Below are positions 1 through 10,110 of a stretch of 64,000 nt of DNA, piece after piece. The notes below the pieces were generated by a model. The model saw nothing but the letters and a program-made list of their open reading frames with translations. It had not been told where the DNA came from and ran no database searches. A program made the translations under genes and the position numbers. The stretch's first letter is position 1; each line of letters begins with the position of its first letter. The DNA is from Geoalkalibacter halelectricus (GTDB lineage: Bacteria > Desulfobacterota > Desulfuromonadia > Desulfuromonadales > Geoalkalibacteraceae): contig NZ_CP092109.1 of NCBI RefSeq assembly GCF_025263685.1, forward strand, positions 3,163,001 to 3,227,000, in the 5' to 3' direction.

Positions 1-2
1 GC

Positions 3-2213
3 CGCAGGCGTCCGCACCTCGGCGGGCTGATGTTTTTCTGGCTGTTGGGCCTGCTGGTCCACCTGGGCATGCTGCTGTTGCTCTTCACCCTGCCGGGCAT
101 GAGCGCCGCTGAGGTTTTCGAACGCCTGGGCATGCCAGTGCTGATTCTTTATCCCATCGCCACCGCCCTGGTCTGCCAGATTTTCTTCAACCAGGAACGC
201 CAAATGGCGACGGAAGCCGCCTTGCAGGAGAGCGAATCACGCTACCGCAGCCTGTTCGAGAACAACCACGCCGTCATGCTCGTCATCGACCCCCGGGACG
301 GCGCCATCGTCGACGCCAACCCGGCGGCGGCCCGCTATTACGGCTGGTCCGTCGCCGAACTCAAATCTCTCAACATCAAGGACATCAACACCCTGAGCCC
401 CGCCGAGGTCGAGGCGGAGATGACCCGCGCCCGGCAAGCACAGCGCAACCACTTTCATTTCTCCCACCGCCTGGCCGACGGCGGCATTCGCCCGGTGGAG
501 GTGTTCAGCGGCCCCATCCAAATAAAGGGTCGCTCGCTGCTCTATTCCATCGTTCACGACATCACCGAGCGCCGCCGCGCCGAGGAACAACTACACGCCG
601 CCAACGCCCAACTGGCCGAGGCCACCCAGCGCGCCCGGCAATTGGCCGCCGAGGCTGAATCCGCCAATCAGGCGAAAAGCGAATTTCTCGCCAACATGAG
701 CCACGAAATCCGCACCCCCATGAACGGGGTGATCGGCATGACCCAACTACTGCTTGATTCTCCCCTCAACGAGGAGCAACGCGAATTCGCGCAGATCATT
801 CACGGCAGCGCCGCATCCCTGTTGAGCCTGCTCAACGGCATCCTCGACTTCTCCAAAATCGAGGCCGGCAAGCTCGAACTCGAGAACGTCGAGGTGCGCC
901 TGGAGGAGCTTCTCAAGGAAATCCGCGCCCTGGTGGGGGTGCGCGCCACGGCCAAGGGAGTTAAATTCACCTGCTCCCTCGACCCGCGCCTCCCCAAGTT
1001 GCTGCGCGGCGACCCGACCCGGCTGCGCCAGATCCTCATCAACCTTGCCGATAATGCCGTCAAGTTCACCGCCGAGGGCGAAATCGCCATCCATGCAACC
1101 CCAATGGACATGGTCCAGGATGAGGTTGTAGTCAAATTCAGCGTACGCGACACCGGCATCGGCATCGCCGCCGACGCCATGGAACGACTCTTTCAGAGCT
1201 TCAGCCAGGGCGACAGCTCCATCCCCCGCCGCTATGGCGGAAGCGGCCTGGGCCTGGCGATCTCAAGCCGACTGGCCCGCCTCATGGGCGGCGATATCGG
1301 CGTCCAGAGCAACCCCGGCCAGGGTGCGCTGTTCTGGTTCACCGCGCGCCTCGGTCGCGCGCAACCGGCTCAGGCGCCGCACCCGGATCGGGCACCAGCC
1401 GTCCGACCTGCCTCCATCGCGGCCGGGGGGCGCATCCTGCTGGCCGAGGACAACGCCATCAACCAGCGCTTCGCCGCCACGCTGCTGACCCGCATGGGCC
1501 TGGAGGTCGAGGCGGTGGACAATGGTTCAGTGGCGCTTGATGCCCTGGCTGCGCGGCCCTTCGATCTGGTTCTCATGGATGTGCAGATGCCCGGCATGGA
1601 CGGTCTGGAGGCGACTCGGCGGATCCGCGCCTCCTCCTCCCCGGTCGTAAATTCCCGCATTCCCATCATCGCCCTCACCGCCCATGCCCTGCCTGGCGAT
1701 CGCGAGCGCTGCCTGCAAGCAGGCATGAACGACTATCTGAGCAAGCCCCTGGATGGTGCGGAACTGCGCCTCGCCCTGGAGCGGTGGCTGCCCCAGACCC
1801 GGGCGGCGCTTACCCCTTCGGCCCCCGAGGAGCAGGTCGAGACCCCGCAACCTGGACCGGCCGAAACATCACCCGCCGGAATCTTCGACGCCAAGGAACT
1901 GGTCGAGCGCATGCTGGGAGACGCCGATCTCGCCGGCGCTTTGGTTGAGGTGTTTGTCGACGACTTTCCCAAGCAGATCGAACGGCTTGAATCCTATCTC
2001 GCCGCCAATGATCGCGGCAACCTGGAGCGCCAGATTCATTCCCTCAAGGGCGTGACCGCCAATCTCAATGCCACGGCCTTGTTTCACTTGGCCCAAGCCA
2101 TGGAAGAAGCCCTGGAGCGCGACGATCTGGAGCAGATCGGCCATTCCCTCGGCACCATGCGGGGGCACTTTGAGGATTTCCGGGCCGCGGCCCGGCAGTG
2201 GCTCGCCACCTGA
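3..2213 (+). CDS. Hybrid sensor histidine kinase, 5' end cut by window edge
   Basis: The reading frame is open to the left edge, so the N-terminus is missing. Counting from the first Met (base 30), residues 1-60 are hydrophobic and resemble the last helices of a 5TM-LytS-type sensor. A PAS domain follows (about 70-180), then a short coiled coil, HisKA with His225 in an SHEIRTP motif, and HATPase with GxGLGL boxes. A receiver domain has Asp517 in a VLMDVQMPG motif. A C-terminal Hpt domain has His670 in HSLKG. The order TM-PAS-HK-REC-Hpt is that of a full phosphorelay kinase. It would pass phosphate to a separate response regulator, which is not visible nearby. Signal unknown. It is followed by a dyad and the fdh1 promoter, but nothing shows that it controls fdh1. 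Confidence 0.9.
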   Translation, partial: RRRPHLGGLMFFWLLGLLVHLGMLLLLFTLPGMSAAEVFERLGMPVLILYPIATALVCQIFFNQERQMATEAALQESESRYRSLFENNHAVMLVIDPRDGAIVDANPAAARYYGWSVAELKSLNIKDINTLSPAEVEAEMTRARQAQRNHFHFSHRLADGGIRPVEVFSGPIQIKGRSLLYSIVHDITERRRAEEQLHAANAQLAEATQRARQLAAEAESANQAKSEFLANMSHEIRTPMNGVIGMTQLLLDSPLNEEQREFAQIIHGSAASLLSLLNGILDFSKIEAGKLELENVEVRLEELLKEIRALVGVRATAKGVKFTCSLDPRLPKLLRGDPTRLRQILINLADNAVKFTAEGEIAIHATPMDMVQDEVVVKFSVRDTGIGIAADAMERLFQSFSQGDSSIPRRYGGSGLGLAISSRLARLMGGDIGVQSNPGQGALFWFTARLGRAQPAQAPHPDRAPAVRPASIAAGGRILLAEDNAINQRFAATLLTRMGLEVEAVDNGSVALDALAARPFDLVLMDVQMPGMDGLEATRRIRASSSPVVNSRIPIIALTAHALPGDRERCLQAGMNDYLSKPLDGAELRLALERWLPQTRAALTPSAPEEQVETPQPGPAETSPAGIFDAKELVERMLGDADLAGALVEVFVDDFPKQIERLESYLAANDRGNLERQIHSLKGVTANLNATALFHLAQAMEEALERDDLEQIGHSLGTMRGHFEDFRAAARQWLAT

Positions 2214-2261
2214 GCACCCGTCCGCCGAAGCCACTCCACGGACATCCTTGCGCGCCTTCCC

Positions 2262-2300
2262 AGCGGGTCGAAATGACCCGGCGGGTCATTTCGACCCGCT
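2262..2300. repeat. Perfect 18-bp inverted repeat made of two GGGTC-N5-GACCC boxes
   Basis: Bases 2262-2279 and 2283-2300 are perfect reverse complements with a 3-nt spacer. Each arm is itself a dyad (GGGTC, 5 nt, GACCC) at 2265-2279 and 2283-2297. It lies about 100-140 bp upstream of the sigma-54 promoter at 2401, a usual distance for tandem enhancer sites of an NtrC-type activator. It could also be a terminator for the kinase gene, but no T-run follows it. Confidence 0.6.
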
Positions 2301-2400
2301 CCCAAAGCACTTCACGCACCATCTGCCCACCCTCCCCGCGCCAAGCTAACCAATTGATTTTACTCACCCTTACCTCTCCCCAGCCGTTACCGTAAACACC

Positions 2401-2416
2401 TGGCACAAGAGTTGCG
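2401..2416 (+). promoter_or_regulatory. Sigma-54 promoter of formate dehydrogenase operon 1
   Basis: TGGCAC, 5 nt, TTGCG matches the -24/-12 consensus (TGGCAC-N5-TTGCW) at all but the last base, with the required GG-N10-GC spacing. Transcription would start near 2428, about 50 nt before the fdh start codon. Confidence 0.85.
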
Positions 2417-2478
2417 CTATCCGCGGCAACCCCCAAGGCCACGTGCCTTATTTTTTTATGATGAAAGGAGAGAGAGGG

Positions 2479-5400
2479 ATGGGTATTTCCCGGAGGAATT
2501 TCTTGAAAGGGAGCGGCGCTGCCGTCGGGGCGGTGGCCCTGAGCCGCACCCCGGCCCAGGCCGGTCCGGACTCACCGGATCTGCGCACCAAGGGCCTGCA
2601 AACCACCACCACGGTCTGCCCCTACTGCGCGGTCGGCTGCGGCATGATTGTGCACACCAAGGGCGGGCGCATCGTCAACATCGAGGGCGATCCCGAACAC
2701 CCCATCAACCGCGGTTCGCTGTGCTCCAAGGGCAGCGCCATGTACCAGGTGGCCAACAACGAGCGGCGCCTGACCAAGGTCCAGTACCGCGCGCCGGGCA
2801 GCGACCGCTGGGAGGAAAAATCCTGGGACTGGGCCATGGATCGCATCGCCAAGCTCATGAAGGAATCGCGCGACCGCCACTTCGTCGCCGAGGAGACCAT
2901 CGACGGCAAAACCTACCGTGTCAACCGCAACGAAGGCATGGCCTTTCTCGGCGGTGCGGCCCTCGACAGCGAGGAGTGCTACCTGTGGAGCAAGTTCTCC
3001 CGCGCCATGGGCGTGGGCTACCTCGAACATCAGGCGCGAATATGACACTCCGCCACGGTCGCCGGTCTGGCGGCCTCTCTCGGTCGTGGTGCCATGACCA
3101 ACCACTGGAACGACATCCAGTTCGCCGACGTCATCCTCGCCATCGGCTCCAACCCCGCTGAGAACCATCCCATCTCCTTCAAATACGTGGAGATGGCCAT
3201 CGACAAGGGCGCCAAGCTCATCAGCGTCGATCCGCGCTACACCCGCACCTCGTCCAAGGCGCAGATCTACGCGCAGTTGCGCCCGGGCACCGATATCGCC
3301 TTCATGGGCGGGCTGATCAACTACGCCCTGGAGAACGATCTCATCCATAAAGACTACGTGCTGCACTACACCAACGCCTCCTTCATCGTCGACGACGACT
3401 ACGACTTCGACGAGGGCATCTTCTCGGGCTTTGCGCCTGAAACCTACAGCTACGACAAAAAAAGCTGGCGCTACAAGACCGACTCGAACGGCCAGCCCCT
3501 CAAGGACCCGAGCCTGCAAAATCCGCGCTGCATCTACCAGTTGCTCAAAGCGCATTTCGCCGACTACACGCCGGCCAAGGTGTGCGAGGTGACCGGCACC
3601 GCCATCCAGGACTACATGGCCGTGGCGCGCAGCTTCTGCGAGACGGGGCGTGCCGACAAGGCCGGCACCATCATGTACGCCATGGGCACCACCCAGCACA
3701 CCTACGGCACGCAGAACGTGCGCTCCTACGCCATCCTGCAGCTGCTGCTGGGCAACGTGGGCATCGCCGGCGGCGGCATCAACGCCCTGCGCGGCGAGTG
3801 CAACGTGCAGGGTTCCACCGACTACGCCCTGCTTTTTCACATCCTGCCCGGCTATCTCAAATCGCCGGAATACGATGATGTGAACCTGGCCACCTACCTG
3901 AAAAACGTCACGCCGTTGGCCACCGACGCCCAAAGCGCCAACTGGTGGAGCAACACGCCCAAGTACCTGGTCAGCCTGCTCAAGGCCTTCTGGGGTGAGC
4001 ACGCCACGGCGGCCAACGACTACGGTTTCGAATACCTGCCCAAGCGCAGCGGCAACTACTCCTACATCATGCTCATGGAGCGCCTGCAGGAGGGCGGCTT
4101 CGACGGAATGTTCTGCATGGGCACCAACCCCATCGTCGGCGGTCCCGACTCCCTGGGCATCGGCCGCGGGCTCGACAAGCTCAAGTGGCTGGTCTCGGCC
4201 GATCTGTGGGAAACCGACACCAGCGTGTTCTGGAAGCGTCCGGGCGTCAATCCTAGGGATATCCAGACCGAGGTGTTCAACCTGCCCGCGGCCAGCTCCG
4301 TGGAGAAGCAGGGCAGCATCTCCAACTCGGGACGCTGGGCGCAGTGGCGCTACAAGGCGGTGGAGCCGCCCGGACAGGCGGAAAGCGACGCCTTCATCAT
4401 CGATCAGCTCTACCAGCGCCTGAAAAAACTCTACTCCCAGGGCGGGGTGTTCCCCGAGCCCATCGTCAACCTGGCATGGAACTACGGCACCGGCCATGAG
4501 CCGGATATCGAAATGGTGGCCCGCGAGACCAACGGCTTCTTCACCCGCGACGTCACCATCGGCGGCAAGCTCTACAAAAAAGGCCAGCAGGTGCCGTCCT
4601 TCGGCCTGCTGCAGGACGACGGCTCGACCATCTCGGGCAACTGGATCTACTGCGGCTCCTACACCGAAGAAGGCAACATGATGAAGCGCCGCGGCCAGGA
4701 AGACCCCACCGGATTGGAGATGTATCCTAACTGGTCCTGGTGCTGGCCCCTCAACCGCCGAGTGCTTTACAACCGCGCTTCCGTCGATCCCGACGGCCGG
4801 CCCTGGAACCCGAAAAAAGTCGTCATCGCCTGGAATGAGACGGCCGGTCGCTGGGAGGGCGATGTGCCCGACGGACCCTGGCCGCCACTGAACAAGCCCG
4901 GCGGGCGCCTGCCCTTCATCATGACCGCCGAAGGCGTGAGCCGGCTGTTCTCGGCGGGCTTGGCCGATGGCCCCTTCCCGACCCACTACGAGCCCATGGA
5001 AAGCCCCATGGCCAACCTTTTCTGCAAGCAGCAGACGAATCCGGCGGTGCGTCCTCCGGCGGTGCTGAGCGATCCGGAGAAATTCCCCTACATCGGCACC
5101 TCCTACCGGGTGTCCGAACACTGGCAGGCCGGGGCCATGACCCGCAACCTGCCCTGGCTGGCGGAGCTGGTGCCCGATATGTTCGTGGAAATGAGCGAGG
5201 GGCTGGCCCGCTGGAAGGGCATCAAGAACGGCGATATGGTCACCATTTCCTCGGAACGCGGCGCCATCGAGGCACGCGCCCTGGTGACCGCGCGCATCAA
5301 GCCGCTGCGGGTCGGCGGACGGATGATCGAGCAGGTCGGCCTGCCCTGGCATTTCGGCTTTGCCGGATTGGCCAAGGGCGACAGCGCCAATGTTCTGACG

Positions 5401-5484
5401 GCGGCGGTGGGCTGTGCCAACACCACCATTCCCGAGTACAAGGCGTTTCTCTGCAACATCGAGAAAGGGGGTAAAAAGGCATGA
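2479..5484 (+). CDS. fdnG: Formate dehydrogenase catalytic subunit 1, selenocysteine- and Mo/W-pterin-containing, Tat-exported
   Basis: Oxidises formate to CO2 on the periplasmic side. The start at 2479 follows AGGAGAGAGAGG and gives a Tat signal with SRRNFLK. One [4Fe-4S] cluster is bound by a CPYCAVGC motif (C47, C50, C54) plus the Cys of RGSLCSKG. Codon 189 is TGA (3043-3045) in the context ARI-U-HSATVAGL, exactly where FdnG/FdhF carry selenocysteine. The frame continues without interruption to 5484, giving 1001 residues, close to the usual FdnG length. Without Sec readthrough the gene would look like two broken reading frames. The C-terminal part has the molybdopterin-dinucleotide-binding domain. 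It overlaps fdhB by ATGA. It is a paralog of the gene at 13040. Confidence 0.95.
3043..3089 (+). promoter_or_regulatory. Bacterial SECIS element of fdh1, starting at the UGA codon
   Basis: The UGA is followed by a hairpin with outer stem CCACG (3053-3057) / CGTGG (3085-3089) and apical stem GCC/GGC. The apical loop is GGTCT (3064-3068), the classical SelB-binding loop of fdhF. The loop begins 21 nt after the U of UGA. Confidence 0.85.
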
Positions 5485-6377
5485 GCACCGTCAACGATTT
5501 CGGCAAGAACAAGGCATTTCTCATCGATATGACCAAGTGCACCGGCTGCCGCGGCTGCCAGGTGGCGTGCAAGCAGTGGAATCAGCTTGAGGCGGAAAAC
5601 ACCGAATTCTTCTCCGGCGAGGGCTATGAGAATCCCCCTGCCATGAGCGAATTCACCTTCACGCGCATCAAGTTCCGCGACTACGAGCGCAACGGGCAGA
5701 GCGAATTCGCCTTTTACAAGGAAATGTGCATGCACTGCAACGACGCGGCCTGCGTCTCGGTGTGTCCCGTCGCGGCCTTCGTCAAGACCCCCGAGGGTCC
5801 GGTCATCTACAAGACCAAGACCTGCATCGGCTGCCGCTTCTGCATGATCGCCTGCCCCTTCGGCGTGCCCAAGTACGAATGGAGCAAGGCTTTTCCCCTG
5901 GTGCGTAAGTGCACCGGATGCTACAGCCGGGTCAAGGAAGGCCTCAAGCCGGCGTGCGTCACCACCTGTCCCACGGCCATCACCTACGGACCGCGCGAGG
6001 AGATGATCAAGGAGGCCGAACGCCGTCTCTCGGCCTATCCGGATCGCTACCTGCCCAAAGTCTACGGCAAGGACGAAGCCGGCGGCACCTGCGTCATCTA
6101 CCTGACCGCCCTGCCCTTTGACGAGCTGGGCTTCAAGCCGGTCACCATGCGCGCCCTGCCCTCCTACACCTGGCAGGCCCTGCGTCTGGTGCCCGGGATC
6201 TTCATCGGCGTCGGCGCCACTCTCTCGGCCATTTCCTGGTTCCAGCACCGCAAGGAGCGGGTGCAGAACGAGCAGGCAGGCATGCTCTCGGCCATGTTCC
6301 AGCATCCCCGCGAACAGGAAAGCCAGGCACAGGAGGATCAGACTTCCCAGGACGTCAAGGAGGACCAGCGCTCATGA
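5481..6377 (+). CDS. fdhB: Formate dehydrogenase iron-sulfur subunit 1
   Basis: Electron-transfer subunit of 298 residues that carries electrons from the catalytic subunit to the membrane subunit. Four ferredoxin-type Cys clusters are visible in order: CTGCRGCQVAC, CMHCNDAACVSVC, CIGCRFCMIAC and CTGCYS...CVTTC, which implies four [4Fe-4S] clusters as in FdnH. A hydrophobic stretch near residues 230-250 (LRLVPGIFIGVGATLSAI) probably anchors it in the membrane, and a Gln/Glu-rich tail follows. ATGA overlap with the upstream gene and overlap with the downstream membrane subunit indicate translational coupling. Confidence 0.93.
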   Translation: MSTVNDFGKNKAFLIDMTKCTGCRGCQVACKQWNQLEAENTEFFSGEGYENPPAMSEFTFTRIKFRDYERNGQSEFAFYKEMCMHCNDAACVSVCPVAAFVKTPEGPVIYKTKTCIGCRFCMIACPFGVPKYEWSKAFPLVRKCTGCYSRVKEGLKPACVTTCPTAITYGPREEMIKEAERRLSAYPDRYLPKVYGKDEAGGTCVIYLTALPFDELGFKPVTMRALPSYTWQALRLVPGIFIGVGATLSAISWFQHRKERVQNEQAGMLSAMFQHPREQESQAQEDQTSQDVKEDQRS

Positions 6378-7633
6378 CCGCAGCCAAAGCCATCATCAAT
6401 GAAATACAGGGTTATCACCGCTTCATCAAATTTCTGATTTTTCTCGTCGTTCTGGCGGCCCTGGGCGGCGCGATCCGCTTCATCTTCGGGTTGGGCGCCA
6501 CAACCAACCTCAACGACACCTATCCCTGGGGTTTGTGGATTTCCTTCGACGTGGTTACCGCCGTGCCCCTGGCCGCGGGCGCCTTCACCATCGGCGTGGT
6601 GGCCCACGTGTTTCGTATCGAAAAGCTCGAGCCCCTGGTGCGCCCGGCCATCGTCACCGGTTTTCTCGGCTACTCGCTGGTGTGCGTCGGCCTGCTCCTC
6701 GACCTGGGGCAGCCGCAGCGCGGCGTCTACGTTCTGTTCCCCTGGAACTGGAACGTTCATTCGCCCATGTTCGAAGTCTCCATGTGCGTCATGGCCTACA
6801 CCACGGTGCTGTTTCTCGAATTTCTGCACCCGGTGTCGGAGCGCTTCGGCTGGCACATCCCCCTGCGCCTGCTGCGCAACCTTCAGGTTCCCTTCGCCAT
6901 TCTCGCGGCGATGATCTCGACCCTGCACCAGTCGACCCTGGGCACCTTCTTTCTCATCGCCGTGGACAAACTGCACGCTCTCTGGTACACGCCGCTGCTG
7001 CCCCTGCAATTCTGGCTCTCGGCGATTTTCACGGGATTGTGCATCGTCATGCTCGAGGCCAGCCTCTGCCATCGCTACATGGGGCAGCCCGATGAGTCCA
7101 AGTTGCTGGCGACCCTGACGCGCATCGTGCCCTGGGTCATGGGCGCCTACATGATCTTCAAATTCGTGCCGCTGATTGCCGCGCCCCAGGGGCCGCTGTT
7201 CGACCGCCCGGTGCTCACCACCCTGTTCATCGCGGAGATCACCATCGGACTGTTTCTGCCTTTCTGGATGTTTCTGCAGAGCCGCATCCGCACCGACAAA
7301 TCCATGCAACTGCAGGCGGCGAGCCTGGTCATCTTCGGGCTGGTGCTCAATCGCTTCAACGTTTCCATGTTCGCCATGATTCAGCCGGGTCAGCAGATCT
7401 ACTATCCCAACATCCTTGAATCCGTCGTGACTCTCGGCATCATCGCGGCGCACATTCTCTTCTTCGTGCTCATCGCCAAGTACTTCCCGATCTTCGAGCA
7501 CCATCCGGAAGCCGTGGATTACTCCATTCCGGATCGCTTCCACAAGATCGAAAAAGCCGGAAGCGTCGAGGTGGTCGAGGCGCCGCCGCAACCGGCGGTG
7601 CCACGCGCGCAACCATCCCCCGTGGCGGATTAG
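6374..7633 (+). CDS. NrfD/HybB-type quinone-interacting membrane subunit of formate dehydrogenase 1
   Basis: A 419-residue integral membrane protein with about nine or ten hydrophobic helices, of the NrfD/PsrC/HybB family. These proteins carry no heme and exchange electrons and protons with the quinone pool. It overlaps fdhB by ATGA and ends the operon before a strong terminator. Using this subunit rather than the cytochrome b of operon 2 means the two formate dehydrogenases deliver electrons to quinone through different membrane modules. HybB-like is the closest description I can give. The soluble C-terminal tail (about 380-419) is Pro/Ala-rich and not conserved. Confidence 0.88.
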   Translation: MTAAKAIINEIQGYHRFIKFLIFLVVLAALGGAIRFIFGLGATTNLNDTYPWGLWISFDVVTAVPLAAGAFTIGVVAHVFRIEKLEPLVRPAIVTGFLGYSLVCVGLLLDLGQPQRGVYVLFPWNWNVHSPMFEVSMCVMAYTTVLFLEFLHPVSERFGWHIPLRLLRNLQVPFAILAAMISTLHQSTLGTFFLIAVDKLHALWYTPLLPLQFWLSAIFTGLCIVMLEASLCHRYMGQPDESKLLATLTRIVPWVMGAYMIFKFVPLIAAPQGPLFDRPVLTTLFIAEITIGLFLPFWMFLQSRIRTDKSMQLQAASLVIFGLVLNRFNVSMFAMIQPGQQIYYPNILESVVTLGIIAAHILFFVLIAKYFPIFEHHPEAVDYSIPDRFHKIEKAGSVEVVEAPPQPAVPRAQPSPVAD

Positions 7634-7670
7634 CCTTAAATCCGCTCTCCTGAAACTGTGATATGAATAA

Positions 7671-7706
7671 AGCCCGCGGCCATTGAGGTCGCGGGCTCTT
7701 TTTTTT
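7671..7706 (+). terminator. Rho-independent terminator of fdh operon 1
   Basis: Stem AGCCCGCGGCC / GGTCGCGGGCT (7671-7681 and 7687-7697) with loop ATTGA, followed by a T-run (7699-7706). Confidence 0.9.
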
Positions 7707-7761
7707 CCGACAGGGATCTGTGTCTGGTTTTTCCCGGCATGCCCGGGCGGGGAAATAAGCG

Positions 7762-10110
7762 CTAGTCAATCATTGGCACGGACACGGTGAAGGTCGCGCC
7801 TTTGCCGGGTTCGCTGTCCACTTCGAGGGTGCCGCCCAGGGACTGCACGATGCCGTAAGTTACGGCCAGGCCCAAGCCGGTTCCGGTTTTCTTGGTGGTG
7901 AAAAAGGGATTGAAAATCTTGGCGCGCACCTCGGGTGCAATTCCCGGCCCGGTGTCGCAGACGCAAACTTCGAGTCTCCCTGCGTGCCTGCGGGTGTCGA
8001 TACGCAAGGTTCCGCCGCCCTCCATGGCCTGCGCGGCGTTGACCATCAGGTTGGTGAACACCTGGCGCAGCTTTTCGCGATCGGCGCTCAGGATCGGTGC
8101 CGTCGCGGCAAAGCCCCGCTCCACCGCGATGCCCGCGAAGGAGACCTGATGGGAAGCCTGAGCGAGAATGTCGTCAAGCAGCGCATGAATATCCACGTCC
8201 TCGCTCGGCGCGGGGGGCAGGTTCTGCTCGCGGGCAAAGAGCAGCAAGCTCTGGGTGATGCGCGAGATGCGCTCGGTGTGCTTGAGAATTTCCAGCACCT
8301 CCTCGCGCCCGCTGTCGTCCTCTTTGAGGCGCCGGCGCAGAATCTCGACGTTGCCGCGGATGATGGCGGCGGGGTTGTTGATCTCGTGGGCGACGCCCGA
8401 GGCCAGGGAGCCGATGGCGGCGAGCTTTTCCTTGCGCACCAGCTCCTCTTGCGTATTGAGAAGCTCGAGGTTTTTCTCCTCCAGGGCGCGGGTGCGCTCA
8501 GCCACCTTGGCTTCCAGACTGCGGTTGAGTTCGTCGAGTTCGGCGAGGGTTTTCTGCAAGGCGGCTTCGGCCTGCTTGCGCGCGCTGATGTCGACGAAGG
8601 TGACCACCGCCCCCTCGATCTGGCCCTGCTCGTTGTGAATGGGGGTCGCGGTGTACTCGCCGGAAAAGCTGCTGCCGTCGGCGCGCCGGAACAGGTGATC
8701 GTCGTCATGCACCACCGCGCCTGTATCGAGCACCGGCGCCAGGGGACCGGGAGCCGCGCTGGAGAAGGACTGCCCTGCGGGCGGCAGGTGGAACAAGCGG
8801 CGATGATCGCCGCCGATGAGTTCCTCGGCGCTCATCCCGAGCAGGCGCGCCCCGGCGGGATTGATGAAGGAGGCGCGGCCGCCACGGTCAAGCCCGAGGA
8901 TGCCCTCGCCCGCCGAATTGAGAATCAGGTCGTTCTGGCGGCGCAGTTGCGCCATGATCTTGACCTGGTTTTCCACCCGACGGGAAATCAGCCAGCCCAA
9001 CCCGAGAAAACCGCTCATGACCAACACGCTGAGCAGCATCAGGTTGACCAGCCCGCGCATCAGGCTCTCCTCGGCCTGGCGGGCGATGGCGCGACTGCGT
9101 TGCCCGGCCAGATCGGCCATGACGGGATGGATTCTTTCAAGACGCGCGAACAGCGCCTGGGCCTGCTCCTGTAGGCGCTCGCGCTCCTGGCGCAACAGCA
9201 GCACATCGGTACTGAGGCGAAACAACCCGCCCTCGCCGAGCCGGATGGTCTGGTACTCGGGCACCACCTGATGGCCGCGCCCGAACAACTCCTCACGCAG
9301 ATCGAGAACCTGGCGCGGAGCCAGTCCCGCCGCATCCTCGGAATCCTGGTCGAGCCACAGAAGCTGCTGCTCGAGGCGATCGAGCACCGGCTTGAGCTGA
9401 TTGTCGCGCAGATCGGCCAGATAATCGAGCTGGTCCTCGCCGGCGAGGGTTTCCGCCAAGCGCGAGAGTTCGGCCAGCTCGGTGCGGATTTCGTTGAGAA
9501 TCCGCGAGCGTTGCCCGGCCTGGGTTTCGAGGAATTCCTGGGCCAGGGCCGGTGACCGCGCCGGCGCGGCCTGGCGCCAGCGCCGCAGGGCCACCGCTTC
9601 CTCGAGACGACGGCGCCCTTCGAGGGTTTCGGCGGCGGCGCGCATCTCCTCGAGCAGCGCCCTGACTTGTCCCAGGGTCAGCTTCTCCCGCTGGTCGAAG
9701 GCCACGGGCTGGTAACGCAGCATCCAGTCATGGGCCTGGCGGCGAACCTGGGCCAGTTCCTGCCCGGCAGCCTCGAGGTCATCCAGGGTCGCGGAGCCGG
9801 GGTGGTCGTCGAAATCCTTGCGCAGGGTACGGATGACACGGGCGAATTCGTCGGCATGTGCCGCTTGATCCGGCCCACCGTCGGCTTGCAGCAGCGCGTT
9901 GATGTCGCTGCGCGCGTCCTGCCCGATCCGTTGCAGGCGCCCGGCCTGGTGCACAAGCTGGCGGTCCTGTTCGAGCATCTGAATCCGCTCGCGGTTGAGG
10001 GTCATCAGGGTCCAACCAACCAGGCCGTTGGTGAGCGCGCCCGAGAGCAGGCCGATGGACACCAGGGTCCAGACCAGCAAAATCACGATGCGGCGATGAT
10101 CCCTGGCCAT
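7762..10110 (-). CDS. Membrane sensor histidine kinase of a three-component system
   Basis: 782 residues. TM1 is near residues 8-32. A large, helical, charged periplasmic region (about 35-345) follows, then TM2 near 345-372, a PAS domain (about 385-500), a coiled coil, HisKA with His575 in a GVAHEINNP motif, and HATPase ending in GTGLGL. There is no receiver domain. The start codon overlaps the stop of the periplasmic binding protein gene (TGATG), so the two are translationally coupled. The layout recalls TorT-TorS, where a binding protein feeds the sensor domain. The probable partner is the NtrC-type regulator at 11340. The signal may be formate, another carboxylate or an amino acid; the sequence does not decide this. 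Confidence 0.9.
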   Translation of the reverse strand: MARDHRRIVILLVWTLVSIGLLSGALTNGLVGWTLMTLNRERIQMLEQDRQLVHQAGRLQRIGQDARSDINALLQADGGPDQAAHADEFARVIRTLRKDFDDHPGSATLDDLEAAGQELAQVRRQAHDWMLRYQPVAFDQREKLTLGQVRALLEEMRAAAETLEGRRRLEEAVALRRWRQAAPARSPALAQEFLETQAGQRSRILNEIRTELAELSRLAETLAGEDQLDYLADLRDNQLKPVLDRLEQQLLWLDQDSEDAAGLAPRQVLDLREELFGRGHQVVPEYQTIRLGEGGLFRLSTDVLLLRQERERLQEQAQALFARLERIHPVMADLAGQRSRAIARQAEESLMRGLVNLMLLSVLVMSGFLGLGWLISRRVENQVKIMAQLRRQNDLILNSAGEGILGLDRGGRASFINPAGARLLGMSAEELIGGDHRRLFHLPPAGQSFSSAAPGPLAPVLDTGAVVHDDDHLFRRADGSSFSGEYTATPIHNEQGQIEGAVVTFVDISARKQAEAALQKTLAELDELNRSLEAKVAERTRALEEKNLELLNTQEELVRKEKLAAIGSLASGVAHEINNPAAIIRGNVEILRRRLKEDDSGREEVLEILKHTERISRITQSLLLFAREQNLPPAPSEDVDIHALLDDILAQASHQVSFAGIAVERGFAATAPILSADREKLRQVFTNLMVNAAQAMEGGGTLRIDTRRHAGRLEVCVCDTGPGIAPEVRAKIFNPFFTTKKTGTGLGLAVTYGIVQSLGGTLEVDSEPGKGATFTVSVPMID

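Noticed and set aside
3043-3045. Stop codon or pseudogene in the fdh1 catalytic gene
   Set aside because: The TGA is at the known Sec position of FdnG/FdhF, followed by a SECIS hairpin and an intact frame.
2572-5352. 926-codon open frame on the minus strand opposite fdh1
   Set aside because: It mirrors the GC-rich codon pattern of the selenoprotein gene, has no recognisable domain, and a similar mirror frame exists opposite fdh2.
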